Assembly: GCA_963513115.1 (NCBI GenBank)
Contig: CAUPPN010000004.1
Span: 1-19,025 of the forward strand
Reading direction: 5' to 3'
Length of the DNA stretch: 19,025 bases
Origin: JABCPO02 sp963513115
GTDB taxonomy: Bacteria; Bacillota; Clostridia; TANB77; CAG-508
The number at the start of each line of letters is the position of its first letter. The stretch's first letter is position 1. This document shows, piece after piece, positions 1 through 8,450 of the stretch. The notes beneath the pieces are model-generated. The model was not told the DNA's origin. It searched no databases and saw only the letters and a list, made by a program, of their open reading frames with translations. Both the position numbers and the translations under genes were made by a program.

Positions 1-928
1 AAGGTTTTTCATCAAATATATTAGTTTTATTATTATTTCTTTGCATATCTGATGATTCAGATACCGTATTTTTATCATCTTCATTTAACAAAGTAAAATC
101 TACTTCTGGATTTTTAGTTAATATTTCTAAATCTCTTAAAAATTCTGCCGCTGAATCATATCTTTCATCCTTACTTTTTGCCATTGCTTTCATAATTATA
201 TAATTTAATCCCTCAGGTATACTAGGGTTTAATATTTTGGCATCAACCGGTTTTTCTTGTACTTGCTTTAAAGCTACAGATACAGGTGTATCTGCATCAA
301 ATGGTACTTTACCTGTTACCATTTCATACATAACAATTCCTAATGAATATAGGTCTGATTTTGCATCTGTTACTCCACCTTTTGCATGTTCTGGCGAAAA
401 ATAGTGTACAGACCCAATAATACTTCCATATGCTGTCATAGTAGCTTTTGTTATAGCTTTTGCTATACCAAAGTCTGTAACTTTTGCTATACCTTCTTCT
501 GTTATTATTATATTGTGTGGTTTAATGTCTCTATGTACTATACCATTTCTATGTGCCATATCTAATGCAGATAATACTTGTTTTGCAATATTTACTGACC
601 ATTTCCATGATAATTTTCCTTCTGCTGTTATTATTTCTTTTAATGTTTTTCCTTTTACAAGCTCCATTACAATATAATATACACCATCTGTTCCAACATC
701 ATATACTGATACTATATTTGGATGTGTAAGTGATGCTGCAGATTGAGCTTCATCATTAAACCTTTTAATGAATTCTGAATCTGTAGTAAACTCATCTTTT
801 AATACTTTAACTGCAACATTTCTATTTAGCACCTTATCTTTTGCCATATATACTACAGCCATTCCACCGTTTCCTATTTTATCTTCTATCACATATCTGC
901 CTTGAAGTACTTTGCCTTCTAAGTCCAT
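1..928 (-). CDS. prkC: PrkC-type Ser/Thr protein kinase, C-terminus cut by window edge
   Basis: Eukaryotic-like Hanks kinase that phosphorylates proteins on Ser/Thr. The 309 visible residues hold a complete kinase domain: glycine loop IGNGG near residue 18, VAVK lysine at 41, catalytic HRDIKPHN at 132-139, DFG at 152-154, and activation segment GSVHYFSPE ending at 180. The visible part ends in the acidic/Asn-rich juxtamembrane linker. The membrane helix and PASTA repeats expected in this family would lie outside the window. The ATG at 926-928 is preceded by a G-rich Shine-Dalgarno (AAAGGGGGC). It follows stp in the order rlmN-stp-prkC known from Firmicutes. The 135-base AT-rich gap before it is longer than usual and could hold a secondary promoter, though no convincing one stands out. 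The role in cell-wall/growth signalling is family knowledge, not visible here. Confidence 0.93.
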   Translation of the reverse strand, partial: MDLEGKVLQGRYVIEDKIGNGGMAVVYMAKDKVLNRNVAVKVLKDEFTTDSEFIKRFNDEAQSAASLTHPNIVSVYDVGTDGVYYIVMELVKGKTLKEIITAEGKLSWKWSVNIAKQVLSALDMAHRNGIVHRDIKPHNIIITEEGIAKVTDFGIAKAITKATMTAYGSIIGSVHYFSPEHAKGGVTDAKSDLYSLGIVMYEMVTGKVPFDADTPVSVALKQVQEKPVDAKILNPSIPEGLNYIIMKAMAKSKDERYDSAAEFLRDLEILTKNPEVDFTLLNEDDKNTVSESSDMQRNNNKTNIFDEKP

Positions 929-1063
929 AAATGCCCCCTTTTTGTATACATTTAAATATATATAAATATATAATATTTTAACTATTTATTATATATATTA
1001 AACAAAATATATATAATACTTACATAATGTTAATATATTCTTTTGATATTTTATTTTTTCAAT

Positions 1064-1789
1064 CTATTTTTTAACAACTATTGCTGTTATATTATCTAAT
1101 CCACCATTTGCATTTGCTTCGTTTATTAAATCTTCTGCCGGATTTGATGAAGTTCTTAAAATTTCTTCTATTCTTTCTTCTAATACCATGTTTGTAAGTC
1201 CATCTGAACACATAAGAAGTATATCATCTTTTAATAATTTCTTATTAAACACATCTGCTTCTACTAGTTTTCCTGTTCCTACAGCTTTTGTTACCATATT
1301 TTTATTTGGATGTGTTCTTCCTTCTTCTCTTGTTATTTTTCCTTCATCTATCAAGTTTTCTATATAGCTATGATCTTTAGTAAGTTTTCTAAAGAAGTTT
1401 TTTCTAAGTCTATATATGCTACTATCTCCCGCATGTCCTATGTATATATCATCTTTAATAATTAATGCAATTTCAATTGTTGCCCCCATATATTTTAAGT
1501 CTTCATCTTCTTTAGCTTTTTCATTTACTATCATATTAGCATATTCTATTGCACCATTTACTAATTTTTTAATATCTTCTTTATCGTCAAATGTAATTTC
1601 ATAGTTTGTAGTTATATAGCTTTTAGCAGCTTCAACTGCCAAGCTACTTGCAACTCTTCCTCCATGATAACCACCCATACCATCAGATAGTATAAATAGG
1701 TCTATTCCTGTTTCTTCATCTGATACAAAGTATGAATCTTCATTTACTTCTCTTGATTTTCCAATATCTGATTTTGCAAAAATTTTCAT
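1064..1789 (-). CDS. stp: PP2C-family Ser/Thr protein phosphatase (Stp/PrpC)
   Basis: Metal-dependent PP2C phosphatase of 241 aa, the normal length of bacterial PrpC/Stp, expected to reverse phosphorylation by the neighbouring PrkC kinase in the cytoplasm. Motifs in order: NED (16-18), SDGMGG (35-40), GHAGDSSIYR in the middle, TKDHS, MCSDGL, and the C-terminal GGLDNITAIVV. The Asp residues of these motifs are the Mn/Mg ligands in the family. No membrane segment is visible. It starts 10 bases after the rlmN stop, so the two are almost certainly cotranscribed. The ATG is preceded by AAGAGGAAA. Confidence 0.95.
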   Translation of the reverse strand: MKIFAKSDIGKSREVNEDSYFVSDEETGIDLFILSDGMGGYHGGRVASSLAVEAAKSYITTNYEITFDDKEDIKKLVNGAIEYANMIVNEKAKEDEDLKYMGATIEIALIIKDDIYIGHAGDSSIYRLRKNFFRKLTKDHSYIENLIDEGKITREEGRTHPNKNMVTKAVGTGKLVEADVFNKKLLKDDILLMCSDGLTNMVLEERIEEILRTSSNPAEDLINEANANGGLDNITAIVVKK

Positions 1790-1799
1790 ATTTTCCTCT

Positions 1800-2840
1800 T
1801 TACATATTTTGCTTTCTTAATTGTCCACATGCCGCTTCTATATCTTCGCCTAATGTTCTTCGTATAGTTGCAACAATATTATTATCATTTAGATAGTCTC
1901 TAAATTTTAATATGTTATCATTTGTACTCTTTTTGTAATTTGTTTCATCTATTTCATTTATTCTAATTAAATTAACATGACATTTAATATCTTTTATTAA
2001 ACTAACTAATCTTTTTGCATCTTCTAAGCTATCATTTAATCCATTAACCATTGCATATTCAAAAGATACTCTTCTTCCGGTAACTTTTATATAATACCTA
2101 CATGCATCTAGCAGTTCTTCTATATTATATCTTCTATTAATTGGCATTATCTCAGATCTTAGCTCATCTGTTGTATAATGTAATGATATTGATAGTGTAC
2201 ACTGCGTTTTAAGGTCTGCTAAGTCTCTTATCCTATCTGCAAGTCCTGATGTTGATATGCTAATATGCCTTGCTCCAATTTCTACTCCAAATGGATCATT
2301 TATTATTTTAATTGCATTAATTAGATTATCAAAATTATCTAATGGTTCACCTATACCCATAAATACAATATTAGATATTCTAAGGTCTTCTTCTCTTTGT
2401 ATTTTTAGTATTTGGTCTACTATTTCACCTGTTTGCAAGTTACCTTCAAACTTTGCTTTAGTTGATGCACAAAACTTACATCCCATTCTACATCCTTTTT
2501 GTGTTGAAATACATAAAGTATATCCATACTTGTATTTCATAAGAACGCATTCTATTGCTCCACCTGTTGGTAATCCTAATAGGTATTTTTTTGTTCCATC
2601 TTTTGATTCTAATTTTTCTAATATTTTTAAATCTTCAATGTAATATTTTTCATTCAATTTTAAAATTAAATCTTTAGATAGGTTTGTCATTTCATCAAAT
2701 GTTACTACATTCTTTTTATATAGCCATTCATATATTTGTTTAGCTCTATATTCCTTTTCAGAAATAGCAACCATTTCTTTTTTCAAATCATCTAAAGTAT
2801 AATTTTTTATTCCTTTTTTATTTACTATTGTATACGCCAT
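1800..2840 (-). CDS. rlmN: 23S rRNA (adenine-2503-C2)/tRNA-A37 methyltransferase RlmN
   Basis: Radical-SAM enzyme that methylates C2 of A2503 in 23S rRNA (and A37 in some tRNAs). Counting from the longest frame (upstream TTG at 2880-2882, 360 aa), the 4Fe-4S cluster motif CxxxCxxC is C131/C135/C138. The conserved Cys before it is C124 (TLCISTQKGC), and the methyl-carrying C-terminal Cys is C352 in AACGQLR. The SAM-binding GEPLDN follows the cluster. I chose the ATG at 2838-2840 (346 aa, starting MAYTIVNK), because the extra 14 residues are Lys/Ile-rich and unlike the family. The start is uncertain: this ATG lacks a good Shine-Dalgarno, while GAAAGGT sits about 36 bases upstream. First gene of rlmN-stp-prkC. 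Confidence 0.95.
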   Translation of the reverse strand: MAYTIVNKKGIKNYTLDDLKKEMVAISEKEYRAKQIYEWLYKKNVVTFDEMTNLSKDLILKLNEKYYIEDLKILEKLESKDGTKKYLLGLPTGGAIECVLMKYKYGYTLCISTQKGCRMGCKFCASTKAKFEGNLQTGEIVDQILKIQREEDLRISNIVFMGIGEPLDNFDNLINAIKIINDPFGVEIGARHISISTSGLADRIRDLADLKTQCTLSISLHYTTDELRSEIMPINRRYNIEELLDACRYYIKVTGRRVSFEYAMVNGLNDSLEDAKRLVSLIKDIKCHVNLIRINEIDETNYKKSTNDNILKFRDYLNDNNIVATIRRTLGEDIEAACGQLRKQNM

Positions 2841-2931
2841 AATTCTATTTTTTATTATATATTTTATTATTTTACCTTTCAATATTTTTTATTATTTCTA
2901 GTTATTCTAAACATTATTTTAATATTAGTTT

Positions 2932-2960
2932 ATTATATAACAAAGCTTATCCTACTGCAA
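2932..2960 (-). promoter_or_regulatory. Sigma-A promoter for rlmN-stp-prkC
   Basis: On the minus strand TTGCAG (2955-2960), a 17-base spacer, then a perfect TATAAT (2932-2937). It lies about 90 bases upstream of the chosen rlmN start and beyond the terminator of the preceding unit. The rest of 2883-3091 is AT-rich with short imperfect inverted repeats and no ORF. Confidence 0.6.
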
Positions 2961-3086
2961 ATTATATCAATTATGTTTACACCATATTAAAACAATTTAT
3001 GAAATATATTAATTAGAGAATTAATAATATATTTTACTAGTATTTTTTAATAATATTTTTAATAATATTTGTTATATTTTTTTATT

Positions 3087-3120
3087 TGTAAAAAGAGCAA
3101 TACTTGTTAGATTGCTCTTT
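3087..3120 (-). terminator. Rho-independent terminator of the membrane-protein operon
   Basis: A perfect 10-bp stem (3092-3101 with 3111-3120) encloses a 9-base loop and is followed on the minus strand by a short T run. It lies 12 bases after the stop of the 152-aa gene and ends the unit that begins near 5714. Confidence 0.85.
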
Positions 3121-3132
3121 CTTCATAACCAA

Positions 3133-3591
3133 TTACCATATAATTCTATATCCGGCTGTTATCTCACCTATACAGTACCTTATTGTAAATATAAATATAA
3201 AAACTGAATAGCATATATCTTTTTTAGTCTTATATATCTTAAGCTTAAACATTAATTTAGTATACAAAATCAAAATTACAATTGTAGGTATTACATAATA
3301 AATAGAATCTTTTATTCTAAGTATACGTAGCTCTTCATCGCAGCCCATAGGTTTTCTTGAATTTGGATTTAGGCTTACCTTAGGCATGCAATCAATATAT
3401 GTATATCCATGTGTTTTTAATATTATTGGTTTATAGATTGATATTAATATCACAATAACAGCTATTGAACATATTATTTTAATTACTATATCCTTAAATT
3501 TCACCCATTTCCCTGTATTTCTTTTTTCTTCATTTTCTATTCCTATATTTTCTTTTTGTTCTTTTACTTCTTTTTCTTCATTAATACTCAT
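3133..3591 (-). CDS. Small predicted membrane protein, unknown function
   Basis: A 152-aa protein I do not recognise. The first ~35 residues are highly charged (Glu/Lys-rich) and presumably cytoplasmic. Three hydrophobic segments follow at about 36-56, 97-115 and 126-143. The loop between the first two has a YIDCMPKVSLNPNSRKPMGC stretch with two Cys (C68, C84) and probably faces outward, so a disulfide is possible (inference). The ATG has a good Shine-Dalgarno (GAGGAAACT). It lies 92 bases downstream of the large membrane protein and just before a strong terminator, so it is likely its operon partner and may be an accessory subunit. Confidence 0.7.
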   Translation of the reverse strand: MSINEEKEVKEQKENIGIENEEKRNTGKWVKFKDIVIKIICSIAVIVILISIYKPIILKTHGYTYIDCMPKVSLNPNSRKPMGCDEELRILRIKDSIYYVIPTIVILILYTKLMFKLKIYKTKKDICYSVFIFIFTIRYCIGEITAGYRIIW

Positions 3592-3683
3592 AGTTTCCTC
3601 ACTTATAACTATTCAATTTCTTATGTTTTAAATTCAAATTATTTAATCAAACAAATTATTTTTTATTTATAACTTTTTTGTGT

Positions 3684-5714
3684 CTACAACTTCTCATAAT
3701 TATTATCTAATACTCCTATAGCAAATGGTATAAGTACTGTTGAAGTAGTAAATAATGGTAAAATATATCTTGTTTCACCTCCAATTGGTGAAAATAATAC
3801 AGATATATATATTCCAAAAAGTGGTAAAAATGCTACCATATATATGTATCTTTTTTTGTATATCACATACATAAATGATGCAAATACAAAGTATAGTATA
3901 TATGCAATATTTACAAATAATGAAAATACGGGTATATAGCCATAATACATATTATTTGTATAATTAATTATTTTTTCACTCTTATCTATTTTAGCATCTG
4001 GATACATATCTAACATTTTAAAATTAGGCCCTGTATCATCAGTAGTTGTTTTATATATTGGTATATATAGTTGATATTTTGGATAATAATATAAATATGT
4101 TTGTGAAAAGATAGCTTGTATCGAATCCATTTTAAATCTTTTAATCATGCTTATACCAAATTTTACAAATTCTTTTTCATTTTTTGAAACTTCTCTTTCT
4201 ATTAGTGAATTTTTCATAGGATCTGCAAACCAAGGCATGTATTCTTTTTTTATTTTTTCTATTTTTTCTTCTGTAGTTATATCTAAATCATAGAAAAACT
4301 TTCCTATTTTTTCCTTATCTTCTTCTGTTAATTTATCTTCATTATATTTTACATTTCTAGCTATTATTTGGGATAAAACACTATATTTTTCTATATTATT
4401 GCCACTTTTAATTGGTGTATATGTTGTTATAACTTTTATTGTAATAGTATATACAAATATAGATAGTATAAATGCAAATATTACTTTTATTATTTGATCA
4501 TTTTTAATTAAGTCTATTTTTTCTACTACACCATCTTTTCTTTTAATATTTTGTTTTTTTCTAAATAATACCAAAAATAATGATAATATTGGTAGTATTA
4601 ATACATAAGCATATAATGCGTTATGCCTATAAAATAATGAAAGTAATATTAGTATTGCAAATACCACTATGTTACTATTTTTTCCAAAATATTTTTTTGT
4701 ATTAGAAACAATTTCAATTAAATGTATAGTTATTAATAATATTAATATTGAAAATGTTATATCCTTATGTCCAATCATTATATGTTGTGCAATTGGTTGA
4801 TAAAAAATAAAGAAACAAAATAATATTTTTCTAAATATCATAGGTGCATTTTTTTTAGCTAAATAATATAACAAATATGAGCAAATAATACTTGCAAATA
4901 TCATTTTAACTATACTTGCTAAAGCAATTCCTGAATTGAACGTACCAAATATTCTATATCCAAGTTCTATAATTCCACCATATAATAATGTATGCAATAA
5001 TGGATGATCATTTGTATATCTGCCTAAATGAACTTGAGTATATTGATATTTATTATCATACCCACATATTCCAGGATATCTAGCAAGTAATGTTGGTATC
5101 CATACTATGAATAGTATTATAGCAACTAATATAAATGATTTTCTATTTGCTTCTAAAAATTTGATTTTATTACTATTTTTCTTAATATCTTTTTCATTTA
5201 TATTTTTTTCAACTTTGTTATCTACACTCTCGATATTATTAACTTGTTTCTTTTTTCTATTATTTTCTATTTTTTCAAATATATTAAATAATGATACTAA
5301 TGCATTTTTAGCAAATATAGTAAATCCTAAAATTGTTAAGAATATGAAAACAATGAGTCTTTTTGTAAAGATGATTTTTGTATTTGAAAAAGATACTACT
5401 TTTGGATCATATGTAACTAGGCTAAGTCTTCCTATAACCATAAAAATAGATATTATAATACCAAAAATATATGATACTATAAGTAATCTTTTAGCATCTT
5501 TTTTATCATTTTTATATTTCTCTAATATTATTTTATAAGAATTGTATATTACAATAATTGAAAGCGGAAAAATGTATTGACTCATTTCCATATATTTTAG
5601 TTGATTTGCTTCAAAATCAAATCTGACATCTAATGCATATGTTGATATCATTGCCATAGCAAATGCAATAATAAAAATATTTCCCTTAATAATTTTACAT
5701 ATTTTTTCTTTCAA
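3684..5714 (-). CDS. Large polytopic membrane protein, GT-C-like (resembles DUF6020 proteins)
   Basis: A 676-aa integral membrane protein with roughly a dozen or more hydrophobic segments. A charged cytoplasmic loop at about 147-192 (Asn/Lys/Glu-rich) separates an N-terminal group of helices from the main body. The first large loop of the body has RYPGICGYD (to D220) and TNDHPLLHT (about 234-242), with GHKD further on. An Asp and His in the first outward loop after a helix is the layout of GT-C glycosyltransferases using lipid-linked sugars. I recall this YPG...D...HP pattern from proteins annotated DUF6020, but cannot search. Catalysis is inferred. The start is TTG (5712-5714), set by a perfect AGGAGG (5720-5725) 5 bases upstream. 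Confidence 0.75.
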   Translation of the reverse strand: MKEKICKIIKGNIFIIAFAMAMISTYALDVRFDFEANQLKYMEMSQYIFPLSIIVIYNSYKIILEKYKNDKKDAKRLLIVSYIFGIIISIFMVIGRLSLVTYDPKVVSFSNTKIIFTKRLIVFIFLTILGFTIFAKNALVSLFNIFEKIENNRKKKQVNNIESVDNKVEKNINEKDIKKNSNKIKFLEANRKSFILVAIILFIVWIPTLLARYPGICGYDNKYQYTQVHLGRYTNDHPLLHTLLYGGIIELGYRIFGTFNSGIALASIVKMIFASIICSYLLYYLAKKNAPMIFRKILFCFFIFYQPIAQHIMIGHKDITFSILILLITIHLIEIVSNTKKYFGKNSNIVVFAILILLSLFYRHNALYAYVLILPILSLFLVLFRKKQNIKRKDGVVEKIDLIKNDQIIKVIFAFILSIFVYTITIKVITTYTPIKSGNNIEKYSVLSQIIARNVKYNEDKLTEEDKEKIGKFFYDLDITTEEKIEKIKKEYMPWFADPMKNSLIEREVSKNEKEFVKFGISMIKRFKMDSIQAIFSQTYLYYYPKYQLYIPIYKTTTDDTGPNFKMLDMYPDAKIDKSEKIINYTNNMYYGYIPVFSLFVNIAYILYFVFASFMYVIYKKRYIYMVAFLPLFGIYISVLFSPIGGETRYILPLFTTSTVLIPFAIGVLDNNYEKL

Positions 5715-5749
5715 AGTTACCTCCTAGGTTCTAATGTATAATATATTCT

Positions 5750-5778
5750 ATTATACTTCATAAATTACATTAATTAAA
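5750..5778 (-). promoter_or_regulatory. Possible promoter for the GT-C-like operon
   Basis: A perfect TATAAT (5750-5755, minus strand) lies 36 bases upstream of the TTG start, with a poor -35 (TTTAAT) at a 17-base spacing. Its position between the tRNA-Leu terminator and the gene supports it; the -35 does not. Confidence 0.35.
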
Positions 5779-5811
5779 TTAATTATATATATCTATTATA
5801 ATTATAATAAT

Positions 5812-5837
5812 AAAAAAATAGTACCTAAAAGGTACTA
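5812..5837 (-). terminator. Terminator of tRNA-Leu
   Basis: A perfect 8-bp stem (5819-5826 with 5830-5837) closes a 3-base loop and is followed on the minus strand by seven T's. It begins 3 bases after the CCA end of the tRNA. Confidence 0.92.
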
Positions 5838-5840
5838 CTG

Positions 5841-5924
5841 TGGTGCGACTAAGAGGACTTGAACCTCCACGTCATAGACACTAGATTCTAAGTCTAGCGC
5901 GTCTACCAGTTCCGCCATAGTCGC
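5841..5924 (-). tRNA. tRNA-Leu(TAG)
   Basis: An 84-base class II tRNA with encoded CCA (5841-5843). The acceptor stem GCGACTA/TAGTCGC is perfect. The anticodon stem CTAGA/TCTAG holds loop CTTAGAA, giving anticodon TAG (complement at 5888-5890), which reads CUN leucine codons. The long variable arm (TGTCTATGACGT region) and GGTTCAAGTCC T-arm confirm tRNA-Leu. It is a single-gene transcription unit with its own promoter and terminator. Confidence 0.97.
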
Positions 5925-5937
5925 ATAACATATATAC

Positions 5938-5966
5938 ATTATAATGCAACTAAATATTCTTGTCAA
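5938..5966 (-). promoter_or_regulatory. Perfect consensus sigma-A promoter of tRNA-Leu
   Basis: TTGACA (5961-5966), exactly 17 bases, then TATAAT (5938-5943) on the minus strand. All 12 positions match consensus. The expected transcription start is near 5931, 7 bases before the mature 5' end of the tRNA. Confidence 0.92.
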
Positions 5967-6020
5967 TGCATATATGGTATTTTTCTTAAATTTCTCTTTC
6001 ATCATTGTAATAATCTAAAT

Positions 6021-6048
6021 AAGTAATAATTTTTACTAATTATTACTT
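6021..6048 (-). terminator. Hairpin overlapping the stop codon of the small membrane protein
   Basis: An 11-bp perfect inverted repeat (6021-6031 with 6038-6048, 6-base loop) covers the last codon and stop of the 174-aa gene. The following minus-strand sequence is not a clean T run, so it may be a weak terminator or an mRNA 3'-end stabiliser. Confidence 0.35.
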
Positions 6049-6567
6049 AAGTCTAATTACTATAGTTACTATATCTTCTTTCTTACCCAATAATCCATCT
6101 ATCTTTTTCATAATTCTTAAAAACATATTATCTTTTTTAATTTTAGTTTCTTTTTCTTTTGTTTTTTCTTCATTTTCTTTAACAATTATTTTAATATATT
6201 TTATCTCTTCTTGTTGCTCTTTGCTTTCTCCTTCTTTCTTATCTTGTATTTTAGCAACCAATTCTTCATTTAATCTATCATAGCTTAACTTTTTGTTTTC
6301 TAGATACAATTCTTGTATATCATGTATATCTTTTTCTTTTCCTCTGACTATAATATTATCTTCTTTTCTTTCTGCAGTATATGCATTACTAAAATCTTTC
6401 ATATTATATATGCTATATATCGAATAATATACGAAAGAAAATATTATTATTAAAAGAAATATTAATGATATTACTCTTACCCACTTATTTTTTTCTACTA
6501 CCTCTTTTTGTGTATTTTTGTTTTCTTCTTCTTTTTTAATTTTTATTTTTTCTATTTTTTCTTTCAT
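6043..6567 (-). CDS. Small single-pass membrane protein, charged, unknown
   Basis: A 174-aa protein I do not recognise. A Lys/Glu-rich N-terminal tail (1-28) precedes one hydrophobic helix at about 29-53, then a charged Lys/Glu-rich C-terminal region likely to be extracytoplasmic and partly coiled coil (about 95-145). The last 30 residues (MFLRIMKKIDGLLGKKEDIVTIVIRL) are more hydrophobic and could form a small domain. Its ATG is 2 bases after the stop of the polysaccharide deacetylase gene and its Shine-Dalgarno (AAGGAT) lies inside the end of that gene, so translation is probably coupled. A role linked to cell-wall modification is only suggested by that pairing. Confidence 0.7.
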   Translation of the reverse strand: MKEKIEKIKIKKEEENKNTQKEVVEKNKWVRVISLIFLLIIIFSFVYYSIYSIYNMKDFSNAYTAERKEDNIIVRGKEKDIHDIQELYLENKKLSYDRLNEELVAKIQDKKEGESKEQQEEIKYIKIIVKENEEKTKEKETKIKKDNMFLRIMKKIDGLLGKKEDIVTIVIRLK

Positions 6568-6569
6568 AT

Positions 6570-7550
6570 CTATCCTTGTTGTTCTTCTGATTTAAATATT
6601 TCATAAAAATTATGGAATGTATATCCTTCATCTTTTAATGTTTTAATAACTTGTCTTAGTGTTTCCGGTGTATATTTTTTATCTCCTGCATCATGCATAA
6701 GTACTATTAAATTTCTATCTTTTGATCTTGTATCATTGAATTCCTTCATTTGTGATTCTACTGAGTTATTCCCTGCTGCATCTCCAGTTAAGCAATTCCA
6801 ATTAGTTGATGCTATATTTTTTTCTGCAAGCATTGCTTTAGCTTTTTGCTTAACATCATGGTGTTTTCCTCCATATGATCCACCTGGAAATCTAAATAGG
6901 AAAGTATTATATTCTTGTCCTAAAACTTCTTTTATTGCTCCTTCACATCTATTATATTCATCTATTACCGCATCTGTTGAAGAATATATTTTATCATATT
7001 CATGTGAATAAGAATGATTTGCTATATAGTGTCCTTCTTCTTTTTCTCTTTTTAATATTTCAGGATTAATTTTAACCATCTTTCCTAAAACAAAAAAAGT
7101 AGCTTTTACATTTTCTTCTTTTAATACATCTAGTATTTGAGGAGTAATCTTTGATGGTCCGTCGTCAAATGTTAAAAATGCTTTCTTTTCTTTACCTGAA
7201 TATATAGCTCCAACTACTTCTGCTGCGTTTGATATATTAGATGGAATATGTTCTCTTTTCTTCCTTTCCTCTTCTTCTTTTCTTTTTTGTTCTTCTGCTA
7301 ATTTTCTTTCTTCTTCTTTTGCTTTTTCTTCAGTTATTTCTCTTTCTCTTTTTTCTACCATCTTATTATATTTTATATTACTAGAAATAATTATAAAAAC
7401 TGAAACAGCAATAACTAGCAAGCATATAATAGAAATTATTTTTATTCTATTTAATTTTTGGCTATCACTATTAGCATACATTTTAATTAACTTATTTTTA
7501 ACTATTTTTAACTTATTATTATTTGAATTTCCTAATAGTTCATACTCCAT
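6570..7550 (-). CDS. Membrane-anchored polysaccharide (peptidoglycan) deacetylase, NodB/CE4 family
   Basis: A 326-aa enzyme expected to remove N-acetyl groups from cell-wall sugars outside the membrane. A cytoplasmic tail is followed by one helix at about 37-57, a Lys/Glu-rich predicted coiled coil (about 63-100), and the CE4 domain. The CE4 motifs are all present: TFDDGP (127-132), the metal-binding HSYSH (179-183), RFPGGSYG (from 220), W251 with D257 nearby, and LMHDAG (284-289). The catalytic Asp and metal ligands (D130, H179, H183) are intact, so it should be active. Peptidoglycan GlcNAc (PgdA-like) or muramic (PdaA-like) specificity cannot be told from the sequence alone. It sits in a run with tsaD and a metallophosphoesterase and is tightly linked to the small membrane protein downstream. 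Confidence 0.9.
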   Translation of the reverse strand: MEYELLGNSNNNKLKIVKNKLIKMYANSDSQKLNRIKIISIICLLVIAVSVFIIISSNIKYNKMVEKREREITEEKAKEEERKLAEEQKRKEEEERKKREHIPSNISNAAEVVGAIYSGKEKKAFLTFDDGPSKITPQILDVLKEENVKATFFVLGKMVKINPEILKREKEEGHYIANHSYSHEYDKIYSSTDAVIDEYNRCEGAIKEVLGQEYNTFLFRFPGGSYGGKHHDVKQKAKAMLAEKNIASTNWNCLTGDAAGNNSVESQMKEFNDTRSKDRNLIVLMHDAGDKKYTPETLRQVIKTLKDEGYTFHNFYEIFKSEEQQG

Positions 7551-7598
7551 CTTATGCCTCTTTCCTTACATATATTTAATACTTAATTAACTTAATCA

Positions 7599-8381
7599 CT
7601 ATATTTTAGTTAATTTGAAATTAGTGTAATCTCCAGATATCAAAGAAAAATCTATTTCCATATAATTTCCTTGTATAGCTTCACTATGGCTATCACCATG
7701 TAAATGACCATAATAGCATTTTGTTATATTATTTTTCTTTAATACTTCTATATAATCAACATCTTCTATCATTTGTTTTTTTTCTTCTTCAGTAATATCT
7801 AAACTATTTAAATAGTTTAAATATCTTTTTTTTACATCTTCTCTATATATTGGCGGGTAATGAAATACACAAACTTTTCTAATTTTGTTTTTTTCTTCGT
7901 CTGGAATATTTTTTAATTGTTTTTCTAAGGATACTATAGAATTTTCAAGTCTTAGCTTTTCTCTTCTAATATTTGTAAATTCTTCTTCAGGATTTAATGT
8001 GCTCCACCCTTTAGCTCCTACTACTGCTACATCTTCTATAATATATGCATTATTATATATGAAATGTATATTTTCTATACCATTTTCTTTTAGAAATTTA
8101 TCCATTTTAGAAACTGTGCTCCACCAAAAATCATGATTACCTTTCAATATATACTTTGTTCCAGGAAGCTCATCTATGTATTTAAAGTCTTCTATTGCAT
8201 CTTCCATATTCATAGCCCATGAAAAGTCACCAGCTATTATTACACTATCATTTTCTTTTACAGTGCCTAGCCAGTTTTTTCTTATTTTTTCCATGTAGTT
8301 ATCCCAAAGTGTTCCAAACACTTCCATTGACTTATTCTTATCACCTATTGCAAGGTGTGTATCTCCTATTATATATACCAT
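7599..8381 (-). CDS. Calcineurin-like metallophosphoesterase
   Basis: A 260-aa cytoplasmic phosphoesterase with the five family blocks that bind two metals: GDTH (6-9), GDFSWA (51-56), GNHDFWW (81-87), VFHYPP (H174) and GHLH (225-228). No signal peptide or membrane helix is present. The natural substrate is not predictable; stand-alone proteins of this size are usually annotated simply as metallophosphoesterase or phosphohydrolase. The ATG has a weak Shine-Dalgarno and lies 69 bases after the tsaD stop. Its downstream neighbour, the deacetylase, begins 48 bases after its stop, suggesting one transcript. Confidence 0.9.
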   Translation of the reverse strand: MVYIIGDTHLAIGDKNKSMEVFGTLWDNYMEKIRKNWLGTVKENDSVIIAGDFSWAMNMEDAIEDFKYIDELPGTKYILKGNHDFWWSTVSKMDKFLKENGIENIHFIYNNAYIIEDVAVVGAKGWSTLNPEEEFTNIRREKLRLENSIVSLEKQLKNIPDEEKNKIRKVCVFHYPPIYREDVKKRYLNYLNSLDITEEEKKQMIEDVDYIEVLKKNNITKCYYGHLHGDSHSEAIQGNYMEIDFSLISGDYTNFKLTKI

Positions 8382-8450
8382 ATCTTTAAACTACTTTTCT
8401 ATTTTCTATATCTTTGTACTTCTATACTTTTACTTTTTTATTCCATTATA

